A stretch of 64,000 nucleotides of DNA from Bolinopsis microptera. Its lineage: Eukaryota > Ctenophora > Tentaculata > Lobata > Bolinopsidae. Where the stretch lies: contig NC_087077.1 in the NCBI RefSeq assembly GCF_026151205.1, positions 10,097,983-10,161,982 on the forward strand, given 5' to 3'. Below are positions 24,200-36,100 of the stretch, in pieces. A program made the position numbers and the translations under genes. Position 1 is the stretch's first letter, and the number at the start of each line of letters is the position of its first letter. Below the pieces are notes generated by a model. The model was not told the DNA's origin, ran no database searches, and saw nothing but the letters and a program-made list of their open reading frames with translations.

Positions 24200-25546
24200 G
24201 GGGGCATACCCCAAATCTGTCCAGACCTAATGACCTCATAGGCAGTTCAGTGACCTTCTAGCGCACCGTTTCCACACAAAAAAATTATTTTGAGAATTCC
24301 CATTTTTGTAATCGACCATTTCCTGGTTAAGAGTGCAATTTTCGGAAAAAATTATTTTGTGGTTGAGACGCTATAAGTTAATCATTTCTTGCGGTATCGG
24401 GTTGAAATTTTGCTCGCCGTTTATTCACATCTATGTCAAGGTGTGTGTAAAATCTTGATATCGTATCTAAAAAGGCTGGTGTGTTATGAATTTTTAAAGT
24501 CAAAAAGCTAAAATTGTCCTTTTCAGGCTTATTTTAACAAAAAGTCAGTCAGGGAAGATCGGATTATTTGATGCTTGACATCAAATTGTTCTCTGAATTC
24601 TGGCGCAGTTTTTGATGCCCTCAAAAATGTTTTTACTCATTCACCTCCTGATCTATTGGACCTCAAAGCCAAACAACAAATTTAGGCACATTTTTCGTTT
24701 TTAATATTTACTGATTTTTCTAAAATTTTGATAGGAATGTACTAGTGACTTTTTGAAGGGTGAAAAATAACCGCAACTAGCACATTTATATATGAGTTAT
24801 GAACAACAAAACACCCTAAAATGCTTCCCTTTGAAGTTATGGGAGAAAATGTGATTTTTTGGCATTGCAGATAAAAAATCACATTTTCTCCCATAACTTC
24901 AAAGAAAAGCATTTTAGGGTGTTTTGTTGTTCATAACTCATATATAAATGTGCTAGTTGCGGTTATTTTTCACCCTTCAAAAAGTCACTAGTACATTCCT
25001 ATCAAAATTTTAGAAAAATCAGTAAATATTAAAAACGAAAAATGTGCCTAAATTTGTTGTTTGGCTTTGAGGTCCAATAGATCAGGAGGTGAATGAGTAA
25101 AAAAATTTTTGAGGGCATCAAAAACTGTGCCAGAATTCAGAGAACAATTTGATGTCAAGCATCAAATAATCCGATCTTCCCTGACTGACTTTTTGTTAAA
25201 ATAAGCCTGAAAAGGACAATTTTAGCTTTTTGACTTTAAAAATTCATAACACACCAGCCTTTTTAGATACGATATCAAGATTTTACACACACCTTGACAT
25301 AGATGTGAATAAACGGCGAGCAAAATTTCAACCCGATACCGCAAGAAATGATTAACTTATAGCGTCTCAACCACAAAATAATTTTTTCCGAAAATTGCAC
25401 TCTTAACCAGGAAATGGTCGATTACAAAAATGGGAATTCTCAAAATAATTTTTTTTGTGTGGAAACGGTGCGCTAGAAGGTCACTGAACTGCCTATGAGG
25501 TCATTTGGTCTGGACGGCACAAACCACTGTTTTGGGGTATGCCCCC
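24200..25546. mobile_element. 1.35-kb near-perfect palindrome flanked by TTAA (piggyBac/Kolobok-type MITE)
   Basis: The ends are GGGGGCATACCCC and its reverse complement, each directly flanked by TTAA (24196-24199 and 25547-25550). The two arms, about 650 bp each, are reverse complements over almost their whole length. The short spacer lies near 24860-24872 (GGCATTGCAG between matching TTTT and AAAA runs). The right arm has a small extra segment near its outer end (GGCACAAACCACTGTT). No ORF of note. TTAA duplications are characteristic of piggyBac and Kolobok transposases, so this is probably a non-autonomous derivative moved in trans. Confidence 0.85.
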
Positions 25547-25550
25547 TTAA

Positions 25551-28020
25551 TTCAAATTGTCTTATACATGCGCCTTCAATAATCCAACCTGAGAAGTAAA
25601 AATGTTGTTACAAAAAAGATAAACTCCATTTTCCCGGGTAAGTTTCCGGCTGGATGAGTGATTGGATTGTCTATATAGCACATTTAGTCCACGGGTTTAC
25701 TAGTAAATGTCGCGAAAATCTTTAAACAACTTTAATCTTTTCACATTGCGACATCTCTAGACCACCAAGACGTATAAACTATAAGTAATATTGGAAATAA
25801 ATCCACGGCAAATCAATTACAAATCAATACCTATCTCATTTTTCATGGGCAACATGGCCTGAATGGGCGCAGCAATACGAAAATATTGGCCAGCATTAAA
25901 ATTTAGAACAGTTAACGATGATTAAGCCAAGATTGTAAATCGTCAATTTATGCAAAACGCATAAAATGTTTTGCGCATGAAATTGAATTATCAGAAAAGT
26001 TTATTAGAACTTTAAAATGTCCCACTCTTTAATTCCATTACTGCCTTTATTACTTCAGTCACTAAGTTTATTACTATTACTCGATTATTACCGTAGACCG
26101 TTTAGGAACGTCGAATGAGACATCATAGTTCTGTTTTTCATTGGACATTCAAAATTAATAACCAGTTTACTGAATATACCCCAACTGTCATGCGCCAAAG
26201 TTTTTGTCAACGAAAAATCATGTAAAATTATATATAGAATAAAGATTGGTTCTACGGCAGATGATCTTCAATTATAGTTTTACGTATCGTTTTACTCTTA
26301 CTGTTCGGATTTTTTGTAAACACTAATCAGTCTTTTAATATGTTTATCCAATATTATTTTGAGATTATCATAAATTAGCATAAATGAAAAGTAAGCATTT
26401 TTCAATGATGACCGACTGATTTATGTGAATAATGACTGGAAGATTTGAAATCATTGATGCGTTAAATACTTACGCTTCAATTTCAAATACTTAAGCTTTA
26501 ATCCAATAAATACGGGATTGTGAGACTTTTGAGCAGACCTTTAATTCGGTCCTGAAAACTTTTTTGCGTTATAACTAATTCTTTTCATCCCAATCCGAAT
26601 TCCGAATGGGATTTATTTTTTCACCAAGTTCGTTACATATCACTCAAAATAATTGTCGCCTTTGTATTTTCGTTGTGAATGATAACACGAACAGTGTAAA
26701 GTCAATTGAAGAAGTACGTTCACCAGAGGTTCGTGCATCATCTCTGCCTTTTGAAGATTTGATCCGCACTATATATTTAACGACCATCGTAGTACGTCAC
26801 ATCCGCCGAAAAAATTGAAAAATAAACATTGAGCGGAAGACACACTAGTTGCTCTCCTCTAGTCCTCTTGGCTTTATTTTGTACTCACTTTATACTTAAC
26901 TAGCATTTAATTCGCGTTTTTGACACCACTTGGGGGTCCAAATTTTAGGCTCTAAAACTCCTATTTCTTGGCCAATTTTTTATTTTTTCATGCTGATTTA
27001 AAGGCCATTAAAGCATTTGACCCAGTCAAAAAAGTTTCAGTTGTATATCTTTCACGGTTTTTTGCGGAAAGTCGTGTTAAAGTTGATGCCGTGGTGTCAG
27101 TAAAATGGCACGGATAAATAAATATATCGATATATATATATCGTCTCGCTTTATATATAGTAAGATGTGCACAAAATATAAGCGCATTTGTGTGCAATGT
27201 GAATGGATAGAGCTGTTCATGGTTCAAATCAATTGCATGATGGGCCTTTCTTTCAGGTTCAGTGTGGGTTTATTGCTATATTACTATTATTATTACTGTA
27301 TTACTATTAGTGAGCTTAGTTTCATTACAGTTAAGAAGTTTCGACAAATGACAACTTTGATGTTGTTACTATCTTTTAGATTGCATAAGTTGGACATCAA
27401 CTTGATGTTGCCAAATCGTGCCCGGAAACATTTTACCATCGATGGACAGATTGTTTAAGTTCATAGTTCTATGAACCTAAATCCTAATAGTCTTATGAAC
27501 CGATTATGAAGCTAGTTCTGATGACCGAATTAACTAGCCTTATGTTAATGAACAATCCGTTCACCGAATGTCCATCAAGAAGGAACCATCGTTAATCAAG
27601 TCAGTAATGTAATGAAAGAGAATATATATACTAATATATATAATAATATATATGATAATATATATTCTGCTTCGTTATAACTTTGGATCGTGCTTCATAT
27701 CATATTACTGCATTTATAATTACAGTGACCGGCAAAACCAGGCTCAAAGTTACAAAATACTGGTAACACTTTGGTAACTAATTGGTAACTTAAATCACTA
27801 TATATGACGTTACTTATAGACCTCCCTTGAGCTCCATTTCTTTTGCGAAGAAGTTTTTACTCTGATCTTGTTTAGTGTTTGTTTAAACATGCATCTCTTT
27901 TCCCGATAGTTTGTTACATTAAATGTTTGCCCATCATTTCCACAGAACTGGATTAGTATTGGCTTCTGATAAATATAGTTCTTTTGGAGGCGGACTAGAA
28001 GTTGTCCTCTCGGTTCTCAG
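25551..28020. other. Gene-free AT-rich stretch
   Basis: No supported gene. AT dinucleotide runs occur at 27125-27160 and 27620-27665. The ORFs at 26606, 26988 and 27105 show no family features. Confidence 0.4.
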
Positions 28021-28023
28021 TTC

Positions 28024-28152
28024 ACACTTTACAGTCTCACTTTACAGTCTCACTTTACGGTCTCACTTTACGGTCTCACTTTACGGTCTCACTTTACGGT
28101 CTCACTTTACGGTCTCACTTTACTGTCTCACTTTACAGTCTCACTTTACAAT
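28024..28152. repeat. 13-bp minisatellite, about 10 units
   Basis: The unit is CTTTACGGTCTCA, with CTTTACAGTCTCA at both edges and one CTTTACTGTCTCA. Homogenised central units flanked by variant units suggest recent expansion from the middle. Confidence 0.93.
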
Positions 28153-29256
28153 CCCTTGCTAACTTGAAACTTCTGAACTGCTTACACGATTGATGTATAC
28201 CTCCGGCCAGCTAGTCCGTGTTTTTTTCTTACAGCCTGATCATTACTTAGTGATACTGATCATAATTAACATATCAGCTACAAAATTTGAGGATTTATAG
28301 TTCATATAGTGAATTAGGGACTTCATAACTTTTAAACTTCTAGAAGTAAAGGACGGTGATAGCTATAGTGCAATCTATTGTACAATCTAGGGTTATAATT
28401 ACACATACCTTATTGAGTATTTCTATTTTATTAGATCTCAGTAAAGCTACAGTTCAAACAGATATAAGCGATAAATAGTGACATCTATCAGTTAACTTAG
28501 TCTAACGTGAAACCTCAATCTCTACGCATGCTGAAGCGTGCGTCTCTGAGTATGATCAAATTAGGAATTACGCTGGAAACAGTCTGTAAGACTGTAAAAG
28601 TTTGAAGGAACATGACAGATTGAACTCCAAAACTGAAGAGATCTCGAAAGACTTCTCAGTACCCATAAAGTTACAGAACGCTAGTCTGAAACTGAACATA
28701 ATTATCACCTAGATCATTCATTAAAACGTCCTACAAACATCAAGGAGGGAAAATATTTGTATCACTAGATGGTGTTAGACTACGTTTTTCAGCAGCTGGA
28801 TTATATTTTGAGGATGTTATACCATGGCTTCCCTGACAAGTCGGTAACCGTCATATTTTATGATTTCCGTCGAAGGTTCAGCTTCTGATTTTAATTTGGA
28901 ATTTCAGCGGAGGCATTTTTAATGTTCATTATAAATTCACATAGCAGGCTAGGAAGTTTTCCAGCGTTGATTGACACGCGGTAAACATTTTGATGTGACA
29001 ATCTAAGTGCTGTTTTAAATTGTACGCGTTACTGCTTTGATTTTTTGAAACTAACGTTACATATTGCTACTTATTTCAGTTACTTGTAATTAAATTAAGT
29101 CAAAATATTCTAAGTTTTCTCAATAATTACCAAATATTTTGACATTTCAAGTACCTCTAGAGCACTAGTATATCATTCATTCAGTTGGGTTTGAACGCTG
29201 AAATGTATATTGTATACCGTTAACATTTGAATTTTGTAAATGCATTATCTTTCCAG

Positions 29257-29363
29257 GCGATCTAAGTGCAATCCATAAAACTTTAGTGGTTGTGATTGGA
29301 CTTTTGGTTTTTGTGGGTTGCTTAGAGCTGACCACTATGAAACAAACTAAGCTAAAGCTATAA
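29257..29363 (+). CDS. Putative alternative terminal exon: transmembrane helix followed by a stop
   Basis: After a good acceptor (ATCTTTCCAG) the frame read in phase 1 gives DLSAIHKTLVVVIGLLVFVG, a 17-19-residue hydrophobic helix, then CLELTTMKQTKLKL and TAA at 29361. First exons A-D and F have the matching phase-1 donors (C|GC = Arg for most), so splicing here would give short tail-anchored or single-pass proteins without the sulfatase domain. AATAAA follows at 29434-29439. The hydrophobic segment plus correct phase is suggestive, but the exon is short and without transcript support. Confidence 0.5.
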
Positions 29364-29433
29364 ATCTCTCAGACGAAAGTTAAAAATAGCAAGATTAGTC
29401 TACCCGGAAATTAGGGAAGCAAGATTTAACTAA

Positions 29434-29439
29434 AATAAA
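29434..29439 (+). terminator. Candidate poly(A) signal AATAAA after the stop-containing membrane exon
   Basis: AATAAA lies 71 bp past the TAA at 29361-29363, a normal spacing for a terminal exon. Confidence 0.4.
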
Positions 29440-31816
29440 TTCCAATTGTTAAATTGAATTGAAAACAAGTGCCCGCCATTTAAAGATAGTTGTCATGGCA
29501 AAATCTATAAGATTGAAAAGTTCATCGACATTTTATAAGCTTTAGAACATTGAATTTAGGTCGGACGTAAATAAGTTAGATAAATTAAATAACTCAATAC
29601 ATCTAACCGTTTCCAAGAAACGGTTTGCTCCGGTCTCTTATCTTCTTATTATAATTAACTTTAAAACATAGCGATGTTGAGCTCTTGTTTAAGCTTATTA
29701 AATTGACAACATAGTAATTTTGTGCTCTTGTTTAAGCTTATTAAGTTAACAGCATAGTAAATAGGTGTTGAGCTTGTCATAACTTAATCTTTACAAAAAC
29801 CTACTATATACTGTGTGTAAGACAAAAAGTTAGTAAAATAACTTAAATAAATAAATGCACGCTAGGTTTAAATTTATATTTTAAGGCAAAACAAGCCCAT
29901 AAATTGTAATATAATCACCATAGAAACTGGCTCACAACTTATTAACTTTTATTATATAGTTGTCCCATAAAACTATAAAATGATCCGCGAAGATCACAAG
30001 GAAAGGTGTAAATTCTTGAATTGTGATAAAGGTGTTAAACGTTTGTTCAATCCTAGACAGTGTCTTCATTTAATTCCATACAAAGTTTGAATAAATCCAA
30101 CATATTCTGCTCGGTCATTAATACGGCTCTCTCTCTTTCACTCTGCATTACTCTATCAGTACTTAATCAAATTAGACATCAATTTTCGACTAATCAGTGC
30201 TTCCGTTTTCTCAGCCAATTTTTCCTCACTTCATTGCTGTAGATCAGTAATCTCTGCAGTTGATCACTTCTTGATTTTATAATTTAACTAAGAATTGATT
30301 GTGACTTTTAGCTCATCAACCTGTGACTATAATATTATAAATTTTGGTTTAACCATCCATACCGCACTTTTGTAATTGTACTGAATTTCTATTTCCGTGA
30401 ATGTCACATTATTACGCTAAAATTGTGAGATAGTTAACAAATCATAACCAAATTCACACAACTTCGGTTGCTATCCTTCTATCGTTAGAACAACTCATCC
30501 CACTATACAACACGACACAATATATTGTGACTGTGTGTCGTGTGACTGTGTGTCGTGTGGAGCTGTGTGACTGTGTGTCGTGTGGCTGTGTGTCTGTGTG
30601 TGACTGTGTGACTGTGTGTGACTGTGTGTGACTGTGTGTGACTGTGTGTCGTGTGACTGTGTGTCGTGTGGAGCTGTGTGACTGTGTGTGACTGTGTGTC
30701 GTGTGACTGTGTGTCGTGTGGCTGTGTGTCGTGTGACTGTGTGTCGTGTGGCTGTGTGCCGTGTGACTGTGTGACTGTGTGTCGTGTGACTGTGTGACTG
30801 TGTGTCGTGTGACTGTGTGTGACTGTGTGTGACTGTGTGTGAAGGACTCTGATATACAGGATATGCAATTTATCATCAGTTTGCATATTTGGAAGGTATC
30901 GCATCAATTAGTAGTGCTAACACCTTAGCTCTCTGGTAAATTGGCCAGTCAAGGTATACCTTATTTCTCGAACTGTCGTGGAGTAAATGAAACAGCACGG
31001 TGTAGACTGCCACCACACAGCTTTGATAGTTATTTCTCTGCAGACTCTAATATATATATAATATATAGTAGCTGTATGTTTGGAACTTTCCTGTTTTTGT
31101 TGGATTTTCTCTCTACTTTTCTAACAGAAGCTTAACATGCGCCGTTTTGTCGTCGTTGAAAGTTTAAATGGTGTTGAGGAAACAGGACGTAACTGAAACT
31201 CATGTAGGCAACCATATATAACGAAATAAGATATCTCACAGAACTTTGGTTGGCTTTACTTTCACTACTTACTTTCACTCTTTAAGTTATTTTTAATTGG
31301 ACTCTAATTGTAGTCGCCGTGTTATGTTGGATTTTCTCAAGCTTATAAAGTTATGAGTCGCGACTGTCGTAATTTTGAATTTGTTTTGTCGGTAACGATA
31401 CTTTTAATTTAGAACTATTAGAGTCACGGCTACGCTAGCGAAAATTGTAGAGTAGCCTTGAATAACAACACCGAAGAAATTGTTATGTTGCAAATATGGT
31501 CAATGGGTATTGGGACACATTCACATCACTTTTGACTTTGTTTTTTTGGGCAAATTTCTATTGATCCCGTTTGATGCGACAAGGAAAAGGCTCTTGGAAC
31601 ATTTCAACTATGCGACTTATAGATTATATTCCAATCCAGATTTTACATGAACTTTTGACTTTCTTTACACATTTAATTCTTCATTTCATCCAGCTTTTCC
31701 CACTCTAAAAGTGTCAAATAAATAACCAGGAAAGTGCTAAAAAAGGGGCTGGACAACTTTTAGCCGTACAGAATGTGAAAATAACGTGACAAAGTAGCTA
31801 AAGTTGTCCCAGAGAG
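29440..31816. other. Gene-free intronic stretch with a complex GT-rich repeat
   Basis: No supported exon. GCTCTTGTTTAAGCTTATTAA is directly repeated at about 29680 and 29727. The only large structure is the GT-rich repeat at 30526-30842. Confidence 0.4.
30526..30842. repeat. Complex GTGTGACTGTGTGTCGT minisatellite
   Basis: Short blocks GTGTGACT, GTGTGTCGT and GTGTGGAGCT alternate for about 315 bp. Long ORFs rich in His-Thr-Ser on the minus strand (30454-30907) are read-through of the repeat, not genes. Confidence 0.92.
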
Positions 31817-31928
31817 ATGGGCAGCCAGATATTTGAGAATGAGGAGGATGGGCTGACTAAAGCTGAGAGGGAGGACATGACCCCCTGGCAGAGGTGGTGC
31901 GGCTGCAAGAACAGTCTGGAGAGGAAAC
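31817..31928 (+). CDS. Alternative first coding exon E, nearest the sulfatase body
   Basis: ATG at 31817 opens 37 codons and ends AAAC|GTAAGAG in phase 1. The tail is charged and ends CGCKNSLERK, with a Cys pair that could be lipidated. Splicing to 33112 completes a CAT codon and gives a 625-aa type II membrane sulfatase. As the closest start it may be the default promoter's first exon. LTKAEREDM recalls LTDKEVADI in exon D. Confidence 0.75.
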
Positions 31929-31939
31929 GTAAGAGTTGC

Positions 31940-32090
31940 ATTTCTAGGTTATATTTGTTATGTTTTTGTCATATTTTGGTTATATTTTTGCCTTTTGTCA
32001 TATTTTTGCCATATTTTTGTCATATTTTTTTCATATTTGTGTTATATTTGTCGTATTTGTCATATTTGTGTCAAATTGAAATACGACAAA
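31940..32090. repeat. T-rich short tandem repeat in the intron after exon E
   Basis: Imperfect 11-13-bp units of the type CATATTTTTGT/GCCATATTTTT follow the donor closely and give a long pyrimidine-biased run. Confidence 0.75.
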
Positions 32091-32280
32091 TTGTAGTTTT
32101 AAACTAATTACAACACTACAAATCTATTACATTTATTGAGAATTATGTAATGTAACGTGATGGAAATATTTTAAACGGGCATATCCTGTCCAAACCCAGG
32201 ATGCCCTACATGACATGAAGAATTCGTTGTAACTTTGTTTGAAAAGCATTAATGCACTTAAATTGTTATATGAAATTACT

Positions 32281-32363
32281 TAACGGGTGATACTCGTAAA
32301 ATATTTGTTCGACCGTCGACGAGTCCAACTCGGCGCGCGTCCTGGTAGGTTATAAACCTACAA
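32281..32363 (+). repeat. Copy of a short dispersed repeat ending in a palindrome
   Basis: It begins CGGGTGATACTCGTAAAATA, continues with GACCGTCGACGAGTCCAACTC and ends GGTAGGTTATAAACCTAC, an 8-bp-arm hairpin. Related copies lie at 50897, 51340 and 52879. Confidence 0.75.
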
Positions 32364-33111
32364 GAAATTACCAATATTGTTCCCCGAGATATTGTCGGGT
32401 TTGATACATCATTTTATGGTAGAATTTGCCTTAGCATATATCTGATGCTGTTTAATAATTCAATATAATCAGTAGTTTCAAATGATTTCTTGAGCTTTTG
32501 TCGCGTTTGGTAACATTTTGTTGTGGAGAATGACGAACATTTTGTTAACTTCAGCGAGTCATAAAATACAAATTTCCACATTTTTTATCAAAATTTGGAC
32601 CTTCGGCCATTTTAATTTTCATCAATTATCATGTTAAAATCTAAAATTAAAATCGTTCGAGTAAATTACAAATAATTATTAGTTGGGATGTTGCAAAATT
32701 TCAGTTCGAGTTGGAGCAAAGTTCCAAACCTGGACGAGCTGCATACTTAAATATTTCTGAACTTTTACAAAGAGGTTTTAAAAATAAGTTTTTAAAGCAG
32801 TATTTTCATAGACTTGGAGACTGTAACGATTTATTTATCAATTTATCGTTTTAGCGTACAAAATAAACTTTTAAACTAATTTTAGGGTATAATTCTTAAA
32901 GTTCACAGTTTCTTGGAACTGCTTTTCACGTACTTGTTATAAAGGTCCTGGAACTCGCTTTAAAACAGGGCTTTTGAGGGAACTTTCCTCCAGTCCTCCT
33001 ACTATAAATTTGATTCCAGTGGAAGAAGAGTGAAGACCAAAACATTAATTATACAACCTCTCAGTAACATTGCTAATTTTATGAACACTCATTAACATTG
33101 CTAATTTTCAG

Positions 33112-36100
33112 ATTACATTCTACTGTTCCTGTGTATAGTGATAGTGGTAGCAGTGACCCTCTCCATCACAATCACATCCTTAAGCAAAAGTGTTCACAAG
33201 GTTTGTTTTCACTAATTAGCTAATTGTAGTCGTGCTTTTTATAGTAACCTTATTGGCCCTAATTATTTATTTTGCCCGATTAGGACCGGAGTTTGCAGGC
33301 ATTCGGAGAAACCGCTGTAAATTGGGGTTCATCCGGTACATCACGGTTATTAATGTTCGCATAATCTGATAATATTTAAATTAATCAGAATTACTTTTCC
33401 CAGGAAGGAAAGCCTCACGTGGTATTGGTTATCGCAGACGACATGGGCTACAACGATATCGGATACTACAACCAGTTCGGGGACATTAAAACTCCGCACC
33501 TCGACAAACTTGCAACGTTCGTAATTAATTGTTCAGTTAAGCTAGCAATATTTTTAAGAATTTACCAATACAAAAATACGAATTACGATTAATTGCCCAA
33601 TTCTATCATGACTCCTGTCATTAGCTGTACAAATAAAACTCTCCCAGGGAAGGAGTAAGACTTGATAGATACTACGGACAGTCTATCTGTACTCCAGCTA
33701 GAGCAGCACTCTACACTGGACGATATCCTTATAGGTAAGTCCATCTGTACTCCAGCTAGAGCAGCACTCTACACTGGACGATATCCTTATAGGTAAGTCC
33801 ATCTGTACTCCAGCTAGAGCAGCACTCTACACTGGACGATATCCTTATAGGTAAGTCCATCTGTACTCCAGCTAGAGCAGCACTCTACACTGGACGATAT
33901 CCTTATAGGTAAGTCCATCTGTACTCCAGCTAGAGCAGCACTCTACACTGGACGATATCCTTATAGGTAAGTCCATCTGTACTCCAGCTAGAGCAGCACT
34001 CTACTGCACTGGACGATATCCTTATAGGTAAGTCCATCTGTACTCCAGCTAGAACAGCACTCTACACTGGACGATATCCTTATAGGTAAGTCCATCTGTA
34101 CTCCAGCTAGAGCAGCACTCTACACTGGACGATATCCTTATAGGTAAGTCCATCTGTACTCCAGCTATAGAGCAGCACTCTACACTGGACGATATCCTTA
34201 TAGGTAATTCCATCTGTACTCCAGCTAGAGCAGCACTCTACACTGGACGATATCCTTATAGGTAAGTCCATCTGTACTCCAGTTAGAGCAGCACTCTACA
34301 CTGGACGATAATATGTAGATAAGAACCCAAATTAAGAAGTAAAATACTTGAAGTAATGTACTCTAAGATAATTAGGTGTCTGTAAAAGTATCAAACGAGG
34401 AGATCATTAAATTGAATTTGTCTGATTTACAAGTTAAATACCTAATAAGCACATATAATAATATATGATTCAATATAATTTATAATATAATCTCAGATAA
34501 TTCTTGATATTTGTTAATCCACGAACTCTTCAAAACGCAGCATTGAGACAGTCATTAAAATATTCTTCTTATTAAAGTATTAATAGTTGTTCTCGACAGG
34601 TTTGGTCTGCAGGGAGCTAGACCTATTTTGTATGGTGCCAAGTTGGGTTTACCAACAGAGGAAAAAATTCTACCCCAGGTCAGATTCTGCCGTTTCTCAT
34701 ATCTTTACTGCACTGAAAGTTTCTCCCTTTTACAATTTTTAACCAATCGAAGTAAAAACTAGCACGTTCCTGATTATGGAATACGAAAATTCAAATTTGT
34801 CGTTTTCAAAATCTATTATTCTATATTACATTTCAGATCATGAAGGAAGGAGGATATAACACTTATTTAGTGGGGAAGTGGCATCTTGGTTATTCTAAAT
34901 GGGATTACACCCCCATCAAGTAGGTAGCTTTTATAATGAACACTGAACTATGTATTTCATGGAATAATCATTTTTTCTGCATTTATATGCAGCATCGACA
35001 GAGTCCATTCATTTCATGGACTCATAACTTCCTGATAACTTGATAAGAATACCCCGTACCCAACTTCTCATATAAACACTTCTACCAGGCGAGGATACGA
35101 TTACTTCTTTGGGATGTACGGAGGATTCTCCGACTACTTTACACACATATCCGCTGAACCTGAGAGCCCTGATAACTCAGCTTTTGATCTTCACGAACAC
35201 TTTGAGAAGGATATTCAAACTGGTTAGATTCTCACATTGATAAGTCTTATATTGGTAAGAGAAAGGGGCACATTTCGAATCCGGCCTTTTACAAGATGAT
35301 ATATCTGAGATGAAACGTGATTTGTTATAGCCTTGATATATAATTAAGACTTTATCATTTGATCAAATTAAAATGGTCTTAAAAATTTGGATATGGTATA
35401 GAAGATAACGTGTAGTGAACTACCAGCTCTGTACTGTATTAAAACAATTCTCATCTCAGATGGGACAGTTGAGGAGACGGATAAACAGAATATAAAACTA
35501 ATCAAAGATACGTGGCTGGAGTATTCAGAGAAGCTTTTCACAGATAAAGCAGTACAAATAATCCAGGTAATTATAGCTTCTGGATTATGCTCTGCAGTAT
35601 TAAAACTACAACATCATAATCCGATGCAGAGAGATGGTGCTGCAGTGCCGTGCTTTTTTAACTGTTCGTGAGGTACAGAACAGTGCCGAACAAAAACATT
35701 AATGGACAATTGCGTCACAATTTTGACTAGAAAGAGTAAATGTTAATTTATTCTATCAGCACATAAAAGTATTCCTAATTGTCAGGATCATGAAGCCGAG
35801 AAGGGGTCACTGTTCCTAACAGTCAGCTACATGAACCCTCACAGTCCACTTCAAGTCTTAGAGGACGACCTGAGGAGGGTCCCTTCAAACATCACTAACG
35901 AAGTGAGTTTAGGGGAGAAACTAATTTTGTCAGTCGTATTCAATGTTGGTTTAGAGCAGTGGCGTAACAAAGGGCCCCGCCGACCCGCTGTGCGGGAGGG
36001 GCGGTAAAGATTTTACCGGCGTATCCTCTAAAATCATTTAATTTGTTCAATTTTAGGGAGGGGCGCCAAAAGGGGAGGGGCGCCAACAGGGGGGCGCTTT

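Noticed and set aside
27620..27665. AT-rich run as a replication origin or regulatory site
   Set aside because: Simple ATATA repeats without further support.
30454..30907. His/Thr/Ser-rich ORFs of 134-140 codons on the minus strand
   Set aside because: Read-through of a GT-rich simple repeat.
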